The notes: generated from the sequence alone by a model not told the origin. Counted from the stretch's first letter, positions 46,211 through 55,915 are shown. The stretch: DNA of 64,000 nucleotides from Comamonas phosphati (GCF_014637085.1 NZ_BMEU01000020.1:1-64000), one strand, 5' to 3'. A program made the numbers and translations.

Positions 46211-47529
46211 GCGCCGCGCCGGGCCGCCCCAAGCAAGCTTGCACCGTAGGTGCGTCAGTGAGCGCCGCATTGCAGCGCCGCCAGATCCTGCTGGGCGCCG
46301 CGGGCCTGGCCGCGCCTGCCATCGTTCGTGCACAAGGCGCCAGCGCGCGCGTGGTGGTCGTGGGCGGCGGCTTTGGCGGCGCCACGGTGGCGCGCTACCT
46401 GCGCACCTGGGCACCGCAGCTTGAGGTCGTCCTGGTCGAGCCTGCCGAGACCTTCGTCACCTGCCCGTTTTCCAACCATTACCTGGCAGGGCTGCGCAGC
46501 TGGAACAGCATCGGCCACGGCTACGACGGTCTGCGCGCTGCGGGCGTGCGGGTGGTGCATGCGCGGGCCGAGGATGTGGACGGCGCGCGGCGCACGCTGC
46601 GGCTGGACAGCGGTCAGCTTCTGCGCTGGGATCGACTGGTGCTCTCGCCCGGCGTGGACGTGCGCTGGGGCGCTCTCGAAGGCTATGACCGGGCCGCGGC
46701 CGAGCGGGCACCGCACGCCTGGAAGGCCGGCGCCCAGACTCGGCTGCTGCGCCGCCAGCTGCAGGCCATGCCCGACGGCGGGCGCTTCGTGATGGTGATT
46801 CCGGACAACCCGTTTCGCTGTCCGCCCGGGCCGTATGAGCGCGCCAGCCTGGTGGCGCATTACCTCAAGCATCACAAGCCGCGCAGCAAACTGCTGCTGC
46901 TGGACGCGAAGAACAACTTTTCCAAGAAAGAGCTGTTCCTGCAGGGCTGGAAGGCCTTGTATGGCGACATGCTCGAATGGGTGAGCTTGGCGCAGGACGG
47001 CCAGGTGGTGCGCGTGGATGCGCGGATGCTGGAGGTGGAAACCGCCTTTGGCGAACGCCACCGCGCCGATGTGCTCAATGTCATACCGCCGCAGAAGGCG
47101 GGGCTCATCGCCGAGCGTGCGGGCGCGATCGACGCCAGCGGCTGGGCCCCCGTGCGCGGCGAAGACCTTGCATCGCAGCGGGTTGCCGGTGTCCATGTGC
47201 TGGGCGATGCGGCACAGGCCGGCCCCATCCCCAAGTCAGGCTTTGCCGCCAACAACCAGGGCAAGGTGGTGGCAGCGGCCATTGCTGCCGAGTTGAGCGG
47301 CCAGGACCCCCCCGAGGCTTGGTTCGCCAACACCTGTTACAGCCTGCTGGCGCCGGGCTATGGTATTTCGGTCGTGGGCGTGTACCGGGCGCACGAAGGG
47401 CGCTTGATCGACCTGCCGCATAGCGTGGGCGTAAGCCCGCTGGATGCTCCGGCCGTGCAGCGCGCCGCCGAGGCGCGCCAAGGCGCGGACTGGTATGCGG
47501 CCATCAGCGCCGACATCTGGGACCGCTGA
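46207..47529 (+). CDS. Flavocytochrome-c sulfide-dehydrogenase-like flavoprotein (FccB-like)
   Basis: 440 residues. N-terminal twin-arginine-like or lipobox-free signal (RRQILLGAAGLAAPAIVRAQG), FAD motif VVVVGGGFGGATVARYLR, redox Cys in FVTCPFSNHYLAG, and the FCSD-type C-terminus (CYSLLAPGYGISVVGVYR). In sulfur oxidisers this protein with a cytochrome c oxidises sulfide. Here it ends the pqq operon, so an electron-relay function related to the SoxYZ-like carrier is more plausible; unproven. Confidence 0.85.
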   Translation: MSAAPGRPKQACTVGASVSAALQRRQILLGAAGLAAPAIVRAQGASARVVVVGGGFGGATVARYLRTWAPQLEVVLVEPAETFVTCPFSNHYLAGLRSWNSIGHGYDGLRAAGVRVVHARAEDVDGARRTLRLDSGQLLRWDRLVLSPGVDVRWGALEGYDRAAAERAPHAWKAGAQTRLLRRQLQAMPDGGRFVMVIPDNPFRCPPGPYERASLVAHYLKHHKPRSKLLLLDAKNNFSKKELFLQGWKALYGDMLEWVSLAQDGQVVRVDARMLEVETAFGERHRADVLNVIPPQKAGLIAERAGAIDASGWAPVRGEDLASQRVAGVHVLGDAAQAGPIPKSGFAANNQGKVVAAAIAAELSGQDPPEAWFANTCYSLLAPGYGISVVGVYRAHEGRLIDLPHSVGVSPLDAPAVQRAAEARQGADWYAAISADIWDR

Positions 47530-47532
47530 TTC

Positions 47533-47754
47533 TTATTCGTCCCGTCGCGCCAACTGCAGCAGCTGCTTCTGCGCCTCGCCATCGTCGTCTTGCGCCAGCG
47601 CCTCCCACAGCCGGCGCGCTCGCTGGTAGTCGCCCAGCCGACAGGCAGCGTGGGCCTGCAGGTGCTGGGCCTGGGCATCCACGGCGGGCTGCAGCATGAC
47701 CCAGGCCGCCCCGAGCAGGGTGCGCGGGTGTAATGCAGCCATGGTGCCGCTCAT
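47533..47754 (-). CDS. Small exported protein with TPR/Sel1-like helices
   Basis: 73 residues: a probable signal or membrane helix at 8-30 (HPRTLLGAAWVMLQPAVDAQAQ), then HLQAHAACRLGDYQRARRLWEALAQDDDGEAQKQLLQLA, one Sel1/TPR-type helical pair. The ATG overlaps the stop of the upstream cytochrome c gene (ATGA at 47754-47751), so it is translationally coupled to it. Its stop is only 3 bp from the end of the convergent flavoprotein gene. Partner of the cytochrome is a guess. Confidence 0.6.
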   Translation of the reverse strand: MSGTMAALHPRTLLGAAWVMLQPAVDAQAQHLQAHAACRLGDYQRARRLWEALAQDDDGEAQKQLLQLARRDE

Positions 47755-48074
47755 GGTTTGGTGCTGAGAACCCAGCCGGCCAACAGCTTCAGATCTTGTG
47801 CGCTGAGGCTGGGATGCGCAGGCATGGCGGCACGTCCCCACTTGCCCTTGGAGCCCATTTGTATGGACTGCGCCAGCGTGGCTGCGGCGTCCTTGTCGTT
47901 GGCGTATTTCTCGGCCACCGAGCTGAACGCCGGCCCGACGATTTTTTCGGCGGCCGCATGGCAGCTGTAGCAGCCATTGGCCTTGGCCATTTCGGCCGCG
48001 GCGGCCAGATCGGTATTGGCAGCACGCCCCGAGGTCGCGACGCAGAAAAGGCTGAGAGCAAGCAGTGTGCGCAT
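47751..48074 (-). CDS. Class I cytochrome c
   Basis: 107 residues, signal peptide about 1-18, heme site CYSCH at 35-39, Met ligand probably in RAAMPAHPSLSAQDL; size and order are those of cytochrome c551/c5-type carriers. It has a sigma-54 promoter 44 bp upstream, like pedF and the alcohol dehydrogenase, and lies convergent to the end of the pqq operon. Probably another electron acceptor between the periplasmic dehydrogenase and a terminal oxidase. Confidence 0.88.
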   Translation of the reverse strand: MRTLLALSLFCVATSGRAANTDLAAAAEMAKANGCYSCHAAAEKIVGPAFSSVAEKYANDKDAAATLAQSIQMGSKGKWGRAAMPAHPSLSAQDLKLLAGWVLSTKP

Positions 48075-48426
48075 GGTGGAAACCGCAAAAGGCAGAGTTG
48101 ATAAACATCAAGCAGCCGGCAAAATTCATGCCAGTTCAATTACCAGGCCACACCTGCTGTGGCACGCCTTGTTCCGCTGTCAATTGCCACAGCGGGTAGT
48201 GACACTGTTCAGGAATGAAGCAGCGAGTGTCTCAGGTTTCACACATAGGGCCAGATATGCATCCGGCGCAGTCTTCGGTTCGTCAGTCACGCGTCGGTGC
48301 GGACAATGTCTCTCGTTGGCCTGATCCGGGCGCCGCTCAGCCGGGGCGGATCGCACGGCCTGCATGCCTGTGATGGTCAGAGCACTTTGCTCGCTGGGGG
48401 GCTTGCACCCGCAGGTGGGCACCCAT
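48075..48426. other. Non-coding region upstream of the cytochrome c
   Basis: About 350 bp with the sigma-54 promoter at its left end and, further out, direct and inverted TGTCTCA/GTGACAC-type segments (48200-48245) that could be activator sites. No gene is seen. Confidence 0.5.
48118..48133 (-). promoter_or_regulatory. Sigma-54 promoter of the cytochrome c
   Basis: On the reverse strand TGGCATG-AATT-TTGCC with correct spacing. Predicted start near 48108, 34 nt before the ATG. Confidence 0.65.
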
Positions 48427-48455
48427 GAAAAAGCCTCGGACTGCTGGCCGAGGCT
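48427..48455 (-). terminator. Intrinsic terminator of the BPSS1780-type gene
   Basis: Reverse strand GAGCCTCGGCC-AGCA-GTCCGAGGC followed by TTTTT, 19 bp past the gene stop. Confidence 0.85.
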
Positions 48456-48473
48456 CGAGGCGAACTCCTGAAA

Positions 48474-49301
48474 TCAGAGATCCGAGGGGGGGGGAGTGCT
48501 GACCGGCAGCGCTGCGGTGCTGTCTTCTTCATCGGGCGGGCTGAAGCAGTCCCGGAAGGTGAAGACGATGGAGGTGAAGAACATGGCGGCCAGCATCATG
48601 GCCGTGGCCACCATGATGCCGCCGGCCACGCTGCCGATCAGCGCGGCCAGGATGCCGGTCACGAGGGCCAGGGCCATGCCGAAGGCGATGAAGACGCCCA
48701 CCCAGCCCAGGCTGTAGACCACGAAGGCGCCGAGATTGCGCACGCAGGCCATCCAGCTGAAGAACAAGGCCTTGACGGGTGGAATGCCATGCCAGTGCAC
48801 CAGGCCGGGCGCATGCCAGAACAGCATCGACAGCGGCAGGTACAGGCCCATGCTCAGCCACATGGCCGACTGGAACTCGGGGAGTTCGGCGATTTCGCGC
48901 GTCATGGGCGTGGCGCCCATGTACACGCTGGCGAACGTGCCGCCGTCGATCAGGCTCGAGGCGCCGATGATGAGCACAAAGCCGGCGGCATACAGGCCGC
49001 CCAGGGTCAGCATGGCGTGCATATGCTGCGGGCCGGAGCGGAATGCGACCAGCAGCAGGGCCGGCATGGGCTTGCGGCCGTGGGCGGCTTCCGAGGCGGC
49101 GACCATCATGGCCAGGGTCACCGAAGGCAGCAGGGCCAGGGCGATGAGCGGGCCGATGAAGGGCAGGACGGTGACCAGCGACATGCTGGCCATGGCGAGA
49201 AAGAACAGGGCCGCAAGAGCCAGCGGCTGGCTTTTGAAGGTGAGCAGGCCCAGTTGAACCCACTGCAAGCCGGTGCGGGCAGGAACGATTTGGAGTTTCA
49301 T
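48474..49301 (-). CDS. BPSS1780 family integral membrane protein
   Basis: 275 residues, about six or seven hydrophobic segments. The start MKLQIVPARTGLQWVQLGLLTFKSQPLALA is that of the BPSS1780 family, conserved in Burkholderiales and of unknown function. The frame extends far upstream, but that part is antisense-like to the next gene and unrelated. No good ribosome site. Downstream of thrB on the same strand with 92 bp between. Confidence 0.8.
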   Translation of the reverse strand: MKLQIVPARTGLQWVQLGLLTFKSQPLALAALFFLAMASMSLVTVLPFIGPLIALALLPSVTLAMMVAASEAAHGRKPMPALLLVAFRSGPQHMHAMLTLGGLYAAGFVLIIGASSLIDGGTFASVYMGATPMTREIAELPEFQSAMWLSMGLYLPLSMLFWHAPGLVHWHGIPPVKALFFSWMACVRNLGAFVVYSLGWVGVFIAFGMALALVTGILAALIGSVAGGIMVATAMMLAAMFFTSIVFTFRDCFSPPDEEDSTAALPVSTPPPSDL

Positions 49302-49393
49302 GGAGGAAGCCGAGACGCTCCTGCCAAGTTGTGCAGGAGCAACGCAAGCACTGTACCCGAGGATACAGCGCAGGGCCATCAAAAGCCCTGCGC

Positions 49394-50359
49394 TCAGTCC
49401 AGCGAGCCCGGTGCGACCGGATGGGCGATGCGCTGGCCGAGCACGCGCTCGAAATGGGTGGGGTCGTGCGGGGTCAGCAGCGCGGCTTCGCGCGGCAGGT
49501 AGAAGTCCCACAGGCGCGAGATCCAGAAGCGCAGGGCGCCGGCTCGCAGCTGGGCGTTGAACAGTTCGCGCTCGGCGGCCGTGAGCGGACGCACGGCCTG
49601 GTAGGCCTCGAGCATGGCCTTGGCGCGCGGCGCGTCGTGCGCACCTGTTGCGTGATCGATACACCAATCGTTGAGGCAGACGGCCAGATCGAACAGCCAG
49701 GCGTCGACGCCGGCAAAGTAGAAGTCGAAAAAGCCGGTCAGGCGTTCGCCGTCGAACATGGCGTTGTCGCGGAACAGGTCGGCGTGGACGGGGCCGCGCG
49801 GCAGCGCCGCATAGGCCGGCGATGCCGCCACGTGGTTCTGGTAGGCCAGCTCCGCGCACAGCATGGCGGCGGCTTCTGCGCCCAGATAGGGCAGCACCAC
49901 GGGGACGGTCTCGTTCCACCAGGGCAGGGCGCGCAGATTGGGCTGCTGGCGCTCGTAGCTCTGGCCGGCCAGGTGCATGCGGGCCAGCGTGCCGCCCACG
50001 GCGGCGCAGTGCGCGGGCTCTGGCGCGAGCTGGCTCCTGCCTTCGAGCTTGTTGACGATGGCGGCCGGCTTGCCGCAGACCTTGAGCAGAATATCGCCGC
50101 TGCGTGTTTCGGCCTGCGGATCGGGCACCGGAATGCCGGCCTGGGCCAGATGCTTCATCAGGTACAGATAGAACGGCAGCTGCTCGGCGGTCAGGCGCTC
50201 GAACAGGGTCAGCACGTACTCGCCCTGGTCCGTGGTCAGGAAGTAGTTGGTGTTCTCAATCCCGCCCTGTATGCCGCGCAGCTCCTTGAGCGAACCAAGG
50301 GAGAGGCGGCGCAGCAGATCGCGTGCATCCTTTTCGGAGACTTCGGTGAAAACGGCCAT
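49394..50359 (-). CDS. thrB: Homoserine kinase
   Basis: 321 residues, the aminoglycoside-phosphotransferase-like form of ThrB found in many proteobacteria: [41 protein letters not shown], the catalytic [18 protein letters not shown] (Asp in HADLFRDN) and [24 protein letters not shown] (metal-binding Asp). It phosphorylates homoserine in threonine synthesis. Start at 50359 fits the family. Confidence 0.95.
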   Translation of the reverse strand: MAVFTEVSEKDARDLLRRLSLGSLKELRGIQGGIENTNYFLTTDQGEYVLTLFERLTAEQLPFYLYLMKHLAQAGIPVPDPQAETRSGDILLKVCGKPAAIVNKLEGRSQLAPEPAHCAAVGGTLARMHLAGQSYERQQPNLRALPWWNETVPVVLPYLGAEAAAMLCAELAYQNHVAASPAYAALPRGPVHADLFRDNAMFDGERLTGFFDFYFAGVDAWLFDLAVCLNDWCIDHATGAHDAPRAKAMLEAYQAVRPLTAAERELFNAQLRAGALRFWISRLWDFYLPREAALLTPHDPTHFERVLGQRIAHPVAPGSLD

Positions 50360-50471
50360 GGTGAGGAAATGCCAGCCGCCGGCGGCTGGTCGGGTCAACG
50401 GAAATCAGATGAACAAAGGGCAGCGCCTGCGGCACTGCCCTGGTGGCGTGTGACAGCCCGGATCGAGGGCG

Positions 50472-50873
50472 TCAGAATTTGATGACGTTCCAGACCCGGG
50501 TGCCTGTGGTGTCATTGGTGTCGCTGCGACTGCGGCTCGAGCGGGCGCCGTCGTTGGATTGCACTTCGTAGGACGGCATTTCACCGGCCTTGGGCTGGAC
50601 CGTGATGCTCTGGGTCTGCCCGCCCACGCGGGTTTCATCGACCCGGCTGCCGGCGTCCTCGACGCGGATGTGCTCGATCCGCTGGTTGCGCTTGCTGGGT
50701 GCGGCCGAGTTCTCCTGCCTGTCCTGGGTCACGGGGGCCGCTCCCTTGCCGGCATTCGCGGGCGGCCGGGCCTGTCCGGCTGCGGTGCTGGCCGAGGAGG
50801 CTGGGGCTGGGTCCTGGGCCAGTGCGAGAGCGGAGGCCAGGCTCAGGGCAATGAAAAGAGATGGTGCGCGCAT
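50472..50873 (-). CDS. Secreted hypothetical protein
   Basis: 133 residues with a clear signal peptide (about 1-19, ending ALAQ), a low-complexity Ala/Pro/Ser/Gln stretch and a conserved-looking block RIEHIRVEDAGSRVDETRVGG followed by SITVQPKAG. A Ser/Arg-rich segment and VWNVIKF end it. I do not recognise the family. It lies between thrB and polA, divergent from polA. Confidence 0.75.
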   Translation of the reverse strand: MRAPSLFIALSLASALALAQDPAPASSASTAAGQARPPANAGKGAAPVTQDRQENSAAPSKRNQRIEHIRVEDAGSRVDETRVGGQTQSITVQPKAGEMPSYEVQSNDGARSSRSRSDTNDTTGTRVWNVIKF

Positions 50874-51003
50874 GGCTCAATTGTAGGGCGTGTTCAGCCC
50901 GGGCAGGCGTCAGTGCCCGGCGCCTTCACGGCGGTGCCGGGGCCTGCGCCGGAGCCTGGCTGTTTTGTGGCTGTGGGCGCGGCGGGGCGTGCACAATCCG
51001 GGC

Positions 51004-53847
51004 ATGAGCAATTCCAAGACTTTGGTGCTGATCGACGGCTCCAGCTACCTGTACCGGGCCTATCACGCCATGCCGGACCTGCGGGCCGAGCCCGGCAATC
51101 CGGCCAGCCCGGCTACCGGGGCGATACGCGGCATGATCAATATGCTGCAGGCCCTGAAGAAGGACGTGGCGGCCGACTATGCGGCCTGCGTGTTCGACAC
51201 CAGCGGCCCGACCTTCCGCGATGCGCTGTACGCCGACTACAAGGCCCAGCGCTCACCCATGCCCGACGATCTGCGCGCCCAGATCACGCCCATCCACGAA
51301 GTGGTGCGCCTGCTGGGCTGGCCGGTGCTGGCCATACAGGGCGTGGAAGCCGACGATGTGATCGGCACGCTGGCCAAGGTGGCGGCCTCCCAGGGCGTGA
51401 ACGTGGTTATCTCCAGCGGCGACAAGGACCTGTCCCAACTGGTGGACGAGCGCATCATGGTCATGGACACCATGAGCGGCAAGCGCCGCGATCTGGCGGG
51501 CGTGACGGCGGAATTCGGCGTGCCGCCCACGCTGATGGTCGATTACCAGTCCCTGGTGGGCGATGCCGTGGACAACGTGCCCGGCGTGGCCAAGGTCGGG
51601 CCCAAGACCGCGACCAAGTGGCTGCTCGAATACGGCTCGCTGGACGCGCTCATCGCCCGGGCCGCGGACATCAAGGGCGTGGCGGGGCAGAATCTGCGCG
51701 ACGCGATTGCCTCGGGCCAGCTGGCGCTGAGCCGGCAGCTGGTGACCATGAAGACCGACTGCGACCTGCGGGCCGAGTTGCCCGGCCTGCCCGACCTGGC
51801 GGTGCTGGAGCCTGCCGTGCCCGATGTCGCGCAGCTGCGCGATTTTTACGAACGCTACGGCTTCAAGGCGCTGGCCCGCGCTGTCGGTGGTGCCGCGGGC
51901 GCTGCGCAGGCCGATGCCCTGGAAGCCGTGCAGTCCGGCCGCAAGAACGCCAAGCGCACCGATACGGCCACGGACGATATGTTTGCCGAGCAGGCCGAGG
52001 AATCCGGCAGCGCCACGGCCGAAGCCGAGCAGGCCCAGCAGCGCGCGCTGCAGTACGACGTGGTGTTGACCTGGGAGCTTTTCGAGCAGTGGCTGGAGCG
52101 CATCAAGGCCGCCGCGCTGACGGCCATCGATACCGAGACCACCTCGCTGGACGAGATGAAGGCCGAGATCGTCGGCATCTCGCTGAGCGTCAATCCCGGC
52201 GAGGCGGCCTATATCCCGCTGCGCCATGCAGGCCCGGATGCGCCCGGGCAACTGCCGTTCGACGAGGTGCTGGCACGGCTCAAGCCCTGGCTGGAGGATG
52301 CCTCCAGGGCCAAGTTGGGCCAGCACGTCAAGTACGACCGCCATGTGTTCGCCAACGCCGGCATCGCGGTGCGCGGCTATGTGCACGACACCATGCTGCA
52401 AAGCTATGTGCTGGAAGTGCACCGCCCGCACGGCCTGGGCAGCCTGGCGCTGCGCCATGCCAACCGCTCCGGCATCAGCTACGAAGACCTGTGCGGCAAG
52501 GGCGTGCACCAGATTCCCTTTGCCCAGGTGCCCGTGGACAAGGCGGCCGCCTATGCCTGCGAGGACGCCGACCAGACGCTGGACGTGCACCGCGTGCTGT
52601 GGCCGCAGCTGCAGGCCAACGACGGCCTGCGCGGCATCTACGAGCTGGAGATCGCCACCAGCGAGGCATTGTTCCGCATCGAGCGCAATGGCGTGCTCAT
52701 CGACGCGGCCACGCTGGCCAGGCAGAGCAACGACCTGGGCCAGCGCATCGTGCAGCTGGAGCAGGAGGCCTATGCAATCGCGGGCCAGCCCTTCAACCTG
52801 GCCAGCCCCAAGCAGCTCGGCGAGATCTTTTTCGACAAGCTGGGCATGCCCGTGGTGAAGAAGACCGCCACGGGCGCGCGCAGCACCGACGAGGAGGTGC
52901 TGGAAAAGCTGGCCGAGGACTACCCCTTGCCGGCCAAGCTGCTGGAGCACCGCAGCCTCTCCAAGCTCAAGGGCACCTACACCGACAAGCTGGCACAGCT
53001 CGCGCTGCCGCGCACGGGCCGCGTGCACACCCACTATGCCCAGGCCGTGGCCGTGACCGGGCGCCTGTCGAGCAACGACCCCAATCTGCAGAACATACCG
53101 ATCCGCACGCCCGAGGGCCGGCGCGTGCGCGAGGCCTTCGTGGCGCCCGAGGGATGCCTGATCGCCAGCGCCGACTATTCGCAGATCGAGCTGCGCATCA
53201 TGGCCCATCTGTCGGGCGACGAATCCCTGCTCAAGGCCTTCCATGAAGGCCGCGACGTGCACCGGGCCACGGCGGCCGAGGTCTTCGGCGTGGAGCTGGA
53301 GCAGGTCAGCAGCGAGCAGCGCCGCTATGCCAAGGTCATCAACTTCGGCCTGATCTACGGCATGAGCAGCTTCGGCCTGGCCAGGAACCTGGGCATAGAG
53401 ACCAAGGCCGCGGCCGCCTATATCGACAAGTACTTCCAGCGCTATCCGGGCGTGAAACGCTACATGGACGAGACCGTGGAATTCGCCCATGCCCATGGCT
53501 ATGTGCAGACCGTGTTCGGACGCCGCCTGTATCTGCCCGACATCAACGGCGGCAGCGGCCCGCGCAAGAAGGCCGCCGAGCGCCAGGCCATCAACGCGCC
53601 CATGCAGGGGACGGCGGCCGACCTGATCAAGAAGGCCATGGTGGCCGTGCAGGCCGAGCTGGATGCGGCAAAGCCCGGGGTCAAGGTCATCATGCAGGTG
53701 CACGACGAACTGGTGTTCGAGCTGCCCGCCGGCGAGCAGGACTGGGTGCGGGCCGAGATCCCGCGCCTGATGGCCCAGGTGGCCGAGCTCAAGGTGCCGC
53801 TGCTGGCCGAGGTCGGATTCGGCCCCAACTGGGATCAGGCGCATTGA
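51004..53847 (+). CDS. polA: DNA polymerase I
   Basis: 947 residues with all three domains. 5'-3' exonuclease about 1-290 (LIDGSSYLYRAYHA, VEADDVIGTLA, SGDKDLSQLV). 3'-5' exonuclease about 345-540 with an intact DxE (AIDTETTSLDE), so proofreading should be active. Polymerase about 545-947: SADYSQIELRIMAHLSGD, RYAKVINFGLIYGMSSFG (O helix), QVHDELVFEL. It repairs gaps and processes Okazaki fragments. The start at 51004 (MSNSKTLVLIDG) is the family start. Confidence 0.97.
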   Translation: MSNSKTLVLIDGSSYLYRAYHAMPDLRAEPGNPASPATGAIRGMINMLQALKKDVAADYAACVFDTSGPTFRDALYADYKAQRSPMPDDLRAQITPIHEVVRLLGWPVLAIQGVEADDVIGTLAKVAASQGVNVVISSGDKDLSQLVDERIMVMDTMSGKRRDLAGVTAEFGVPPTLMVDYQSLVGDAVDNVPGVAKVGPKTATKWLLEYGSLDALIARAADIKGVAGQNLRDAIASGQLALSRQLVTMKTDCDLRAELPGLPDLAVLEPAVPDVAQLRDFYERYGFKALARAVGGAAGAAQADALEAVQSGRKNAKRTDTATDDMFAEQAEESGSATAEAEQAQQRALQYDVVLTWELFEQWLERIKAAALTAIDTETTSLDEMKAEIVGISLSVNPGEAAYIPLRHAGPDAPGQLPFDEVLARLKPWLEDASRAKLGQHVKYDRHVFANAGIAVRGYVHDTMLQSYVLEVHRPHGLGSLALRHANRSGISYEDLCGKGVHQIPFAQVPVDKAAAYACEDADQTLDVHRVLWPQLQANDGLRGIYELEIATSEALFRIERNGVLIDAATLARQSNDLGQRIVQLEQEAYAIAGQPFNLASPKQLGEIFFDKLGMPVVKKTATGARSTDEEVLEKLAEDYPLPAKLLEHRSLSKLKGTYTDKLAQLALPRTGRVHTHYAQAVAVTGRLSSNDPNLQNIPIRTPEGRRVREAFVAPEGCLIASADYSQIELRIMAHLSGDESLLKAFHEGRDVHRATAAEVFGVELEQVSSEQRRYAKVINFGLIYGMSSFGLARNLGIETKAAAAYIDKYFQRYPGVKRYMDETVEFAHAHGYVQTVFGRRLYLPDINGGSGPRKKAAERQAINAPMQGTAADLIKKAMVAVQAELDAAKPGVKVIMQVHDELVFELPAGEQDWVRAEIPRLMAQVAELKVPLLAEVGFGPNWDQAH

Positions 53848-54063
53848 TCACCGCCCCGGGCGGCCGTGCCGCTTCCCGGGGGTGCGCGGCCGGCCCGGAC
53901 CCTGGCTTGCCGCCGCCGGCCTGGTGGGCGCCGGTTCCGGTATGCGATGATGCCGCGGGGGCTATCTCGGAGCCCTGAAACTCCGGCTTTTCTGCGAGGA
54001 CGTGTTTTGACTTCCATCTTGTATCAGGTTCTGATCGCTTTGGATGCCGTAGCCCTCATCGGC

Positions 54064-55098
54064 ATGGATGAGGCGTCCGGCCCTGCCCCTATCCCTACCC
54101 CTGCCCGGGGGCTGTTGCGAGGCGCGCTGCTGGCTGGCGCCCTGGGGCTGGCCGGCCTGGCCCAGGCTCAGGAAAAAAGCGCCTGGCTGCTGGTCCAGCC
54201 GCTGGAGCGCACCGCGGAGGCCGACGCGGTGGCTCGCCACTACGCGAAGCTGCTGCCCCAGTATCTGGACGAAAAGGCAGCCGTGCACGAAGCCAGCCGC
54301 GCGCAGGGCCGGCTGGCCGTGCAATGGGCCGTGGACGAGGCGCCGCCGCAGCGCACCGTGATCCTCATGTCCTCCATACTCGGCGTGCAGGCCGATGACG
54401 AGGACGAGGCCAGGCGCCGCGACCCCAGCCTGCTGCCGGTGCAGCTCGTGCTGCAGCGCTCCTGGTGCCTGGCGGCGGCCGGCGCTCCGTCGCTGCGGGA
54501 CAGCGGCGACCTGGTGGCGTGGCTGCGCGGCCTGGGCCGGCCCGTGCGCGTGGGCGTGCCGGTCAACGGCGGGCTGCCCAGCATCTGGGTCAGAGCCATG
54601 GAGCGCAGGACCGGCGTGGACTGGCAGGTGCAGACCTATGCGCAGGCTGCCGCGCCAGCCGTGAAAGGCCTGTTGTCCGGCCAGCAGGATCTGCTGCTGG
54701 ACCATTGTGCCGAGATGAAGCGCGTCGCTGCCACCGGCGGCGAGTCCATGCGTTCCCGGCTGCAGATCCTGGCTTTTGCGGGCGACCAGGTCATCCCGGA
54801 CCTGCCCCACTTCAGCCAATGGCGGCTGCCGCCGATTTCCTCGGGCTGGATGGCGTGGTTCGTCCCAGCACGCATGAAGCCTGCCGAGCGCGAGCGCGTG
54901 GGCCAGGCCCTGCATGCCATCGCACTGCGCGCGGACACCCAGCATCTGATCCAGGACCTGCAACTGGAGCCGTCCACGCTCTCGGTCGAGGCCAGCCAGT
55001 CGTTCGTGCAGAACTCCATAGGCCACTGGAGGGCGGTGGCCGTCTGGCTCGACAGCCTTTCCGCGGCTTCGCCGGCATCGGCGGTCGCACAGCCTTGA
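54064..55098 (+). CDS. Diverged Bug/TctC-like periplasmic protein
   Basis: 344 residues, signal peptide about 14-36 (LLRGALLAGALGLAGLAQAQE). The body shows the layout of tripartite-tricarboxylate-transporter binding proteins (LVQPLERTAEADAVARHYAKLLPQYLDEK at the start, GVPVNGGLPSIWVRAMERRTGVDW, SGWMAWFVPARMKPAERERVGQALHAIA) but is clearly diverged, and no transporter genes are adjacent. Start at 54064 chosen to place the signal peptide; a longer frame begins near polA. Function uncertain. Confidence 0.65.
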   Translation: MDEASGPAPIPTPARGLLRGALLAGALGLAGLAQAQEKSAWLLVQPLERTAEADAVARHYAKLLPQYLDEKAAVHEASRAQGRLAVQWAVDEAPPQRTVILMSSILGVQADDEDEARRRDPSLLPVQLVLQRSWCLAAAGAPSLRDSGDLVAWLRGLGRPVRVGVPVNGGLPSIWVRAMERRTGVDWQVQTYAQAAAPAVKGLLSGQQDLLLDHCAEMKRVAATGGESMRSRLQILAFAGDQVIPDLPHFSQWRLPPISSGWMAWFVPARMKPAERERVGQALHAIALRADTQHLIQDLQLEPSTLSVEASQSFVQNSIGHWRAVAVWLDSLSAASPASAVAQP

Positions 55099-55171
55099 TC
55101 TTCAAAAGCATAGCTGTCTGTGCTTTACAGTTCTGGATTCTGATAATGAATATTGGAAGAACATAGGAGGA

Positions 55172-55915
55172 GTGAGTGTCGAAAGCTATCGATTTATGAG
55201 TAAAAACCAGGATTCCCTGAACCTTGCGCAGGGAACGAGCCGGATGACGCCGGCGACGCGGATGGGGCTGTCCATCGCGGTGGCCACGGGCCTGTACGGC
55301 ATCTCGTTCGGCGCGCTGTCGGTGGCCGCCGGCCTCGATCTCTGGCAGACCCAGGCACTGAGTTTTCTGATGTTCACGGGCGGCTCGCAGTTCGCCTTCG
55401 TCGGCGTGATCGCGGGCGGCGGCAGCGGGGCCGCCGCCGTGGGCGCGGCCAGCCTGCTGGGGGTGCGCAACGCCATCTACGGCATGCAGATGAGTCGCAT
55501 GCTCGGGCCGCGCGGCCTGTGGCGCTGGCTGGCCGCGCACTGGACCATTGACGAATCGGCGGCCACGGCCTCGGGCCAGGACGATGCCGCGGAGCAGCGC
55601 CGCGGCTTCTGGGTGGCAGGGGGCGGCGTATTCCTGTGCTGGAATTTGTTCACCTTGCTGGGTGCGCTGCTGGGCGACGCCCTGGGCGATACGCGCCGCT
55701 TCGGCCTGGATGGCGCTGCGGTGGCCGCTTTCCTGGGCCTGCTCTGGCCGCGGCTGAATGCGCGCGAGCCTGTTGCGCTGGCGCTGGTGTGCGGCCTGGT
55801 CACGGCCCTGGCCATTCCCCTGGTGCCGCCGGGCCTGCCCATTTTGCTGGCCGCGGCGGTCGGCGCGCTATGGGGCTGGATTCGTCCTTCCGAGGCCCGC
55901 AGGGGGCAGGCATGA
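55172..55915 (+). CDS. azlC: AzlC family branched-chain amino-acid exporter subunit
   Basis: 247 residues, about six hydrophobic segments. AzlC motifs: ATGLYGISFGALSVAAGLDLWQTQALSFLMFTGGSQFAFVGV, then ASLLGVRNAIYGMQM. It forms an exporter with AzlD. Start is a GTG at 55172, 2 nt after AGGAG (ATG at 55196 possible). The coding start lies in an AGCTATCG-type intergenic repeat. It overlaps azlD by 4 nt. Confidence 0.88.
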   Translation: MSVESYRFMSKNQDSLNLAQGTSRMTPATRMGLSIAVATGLYGISFGALSVAAGLDLWQTQALSFLMFTGGSQFAFVGVIAGGGSGAAAVGAASLLGVRNAIYGMQMSRMLGPRGLWRWLAAHWTIDESAATASGQDDAAEQRRGFWVAGGGVFLCWNLFTLLGALLGDALGDTRRFGLDGAAVAAFLGLLWPRLNAREPVALALVCGLVTALAIPLVPPGLPILLAAAVGALWGWIRPSEARRGQA

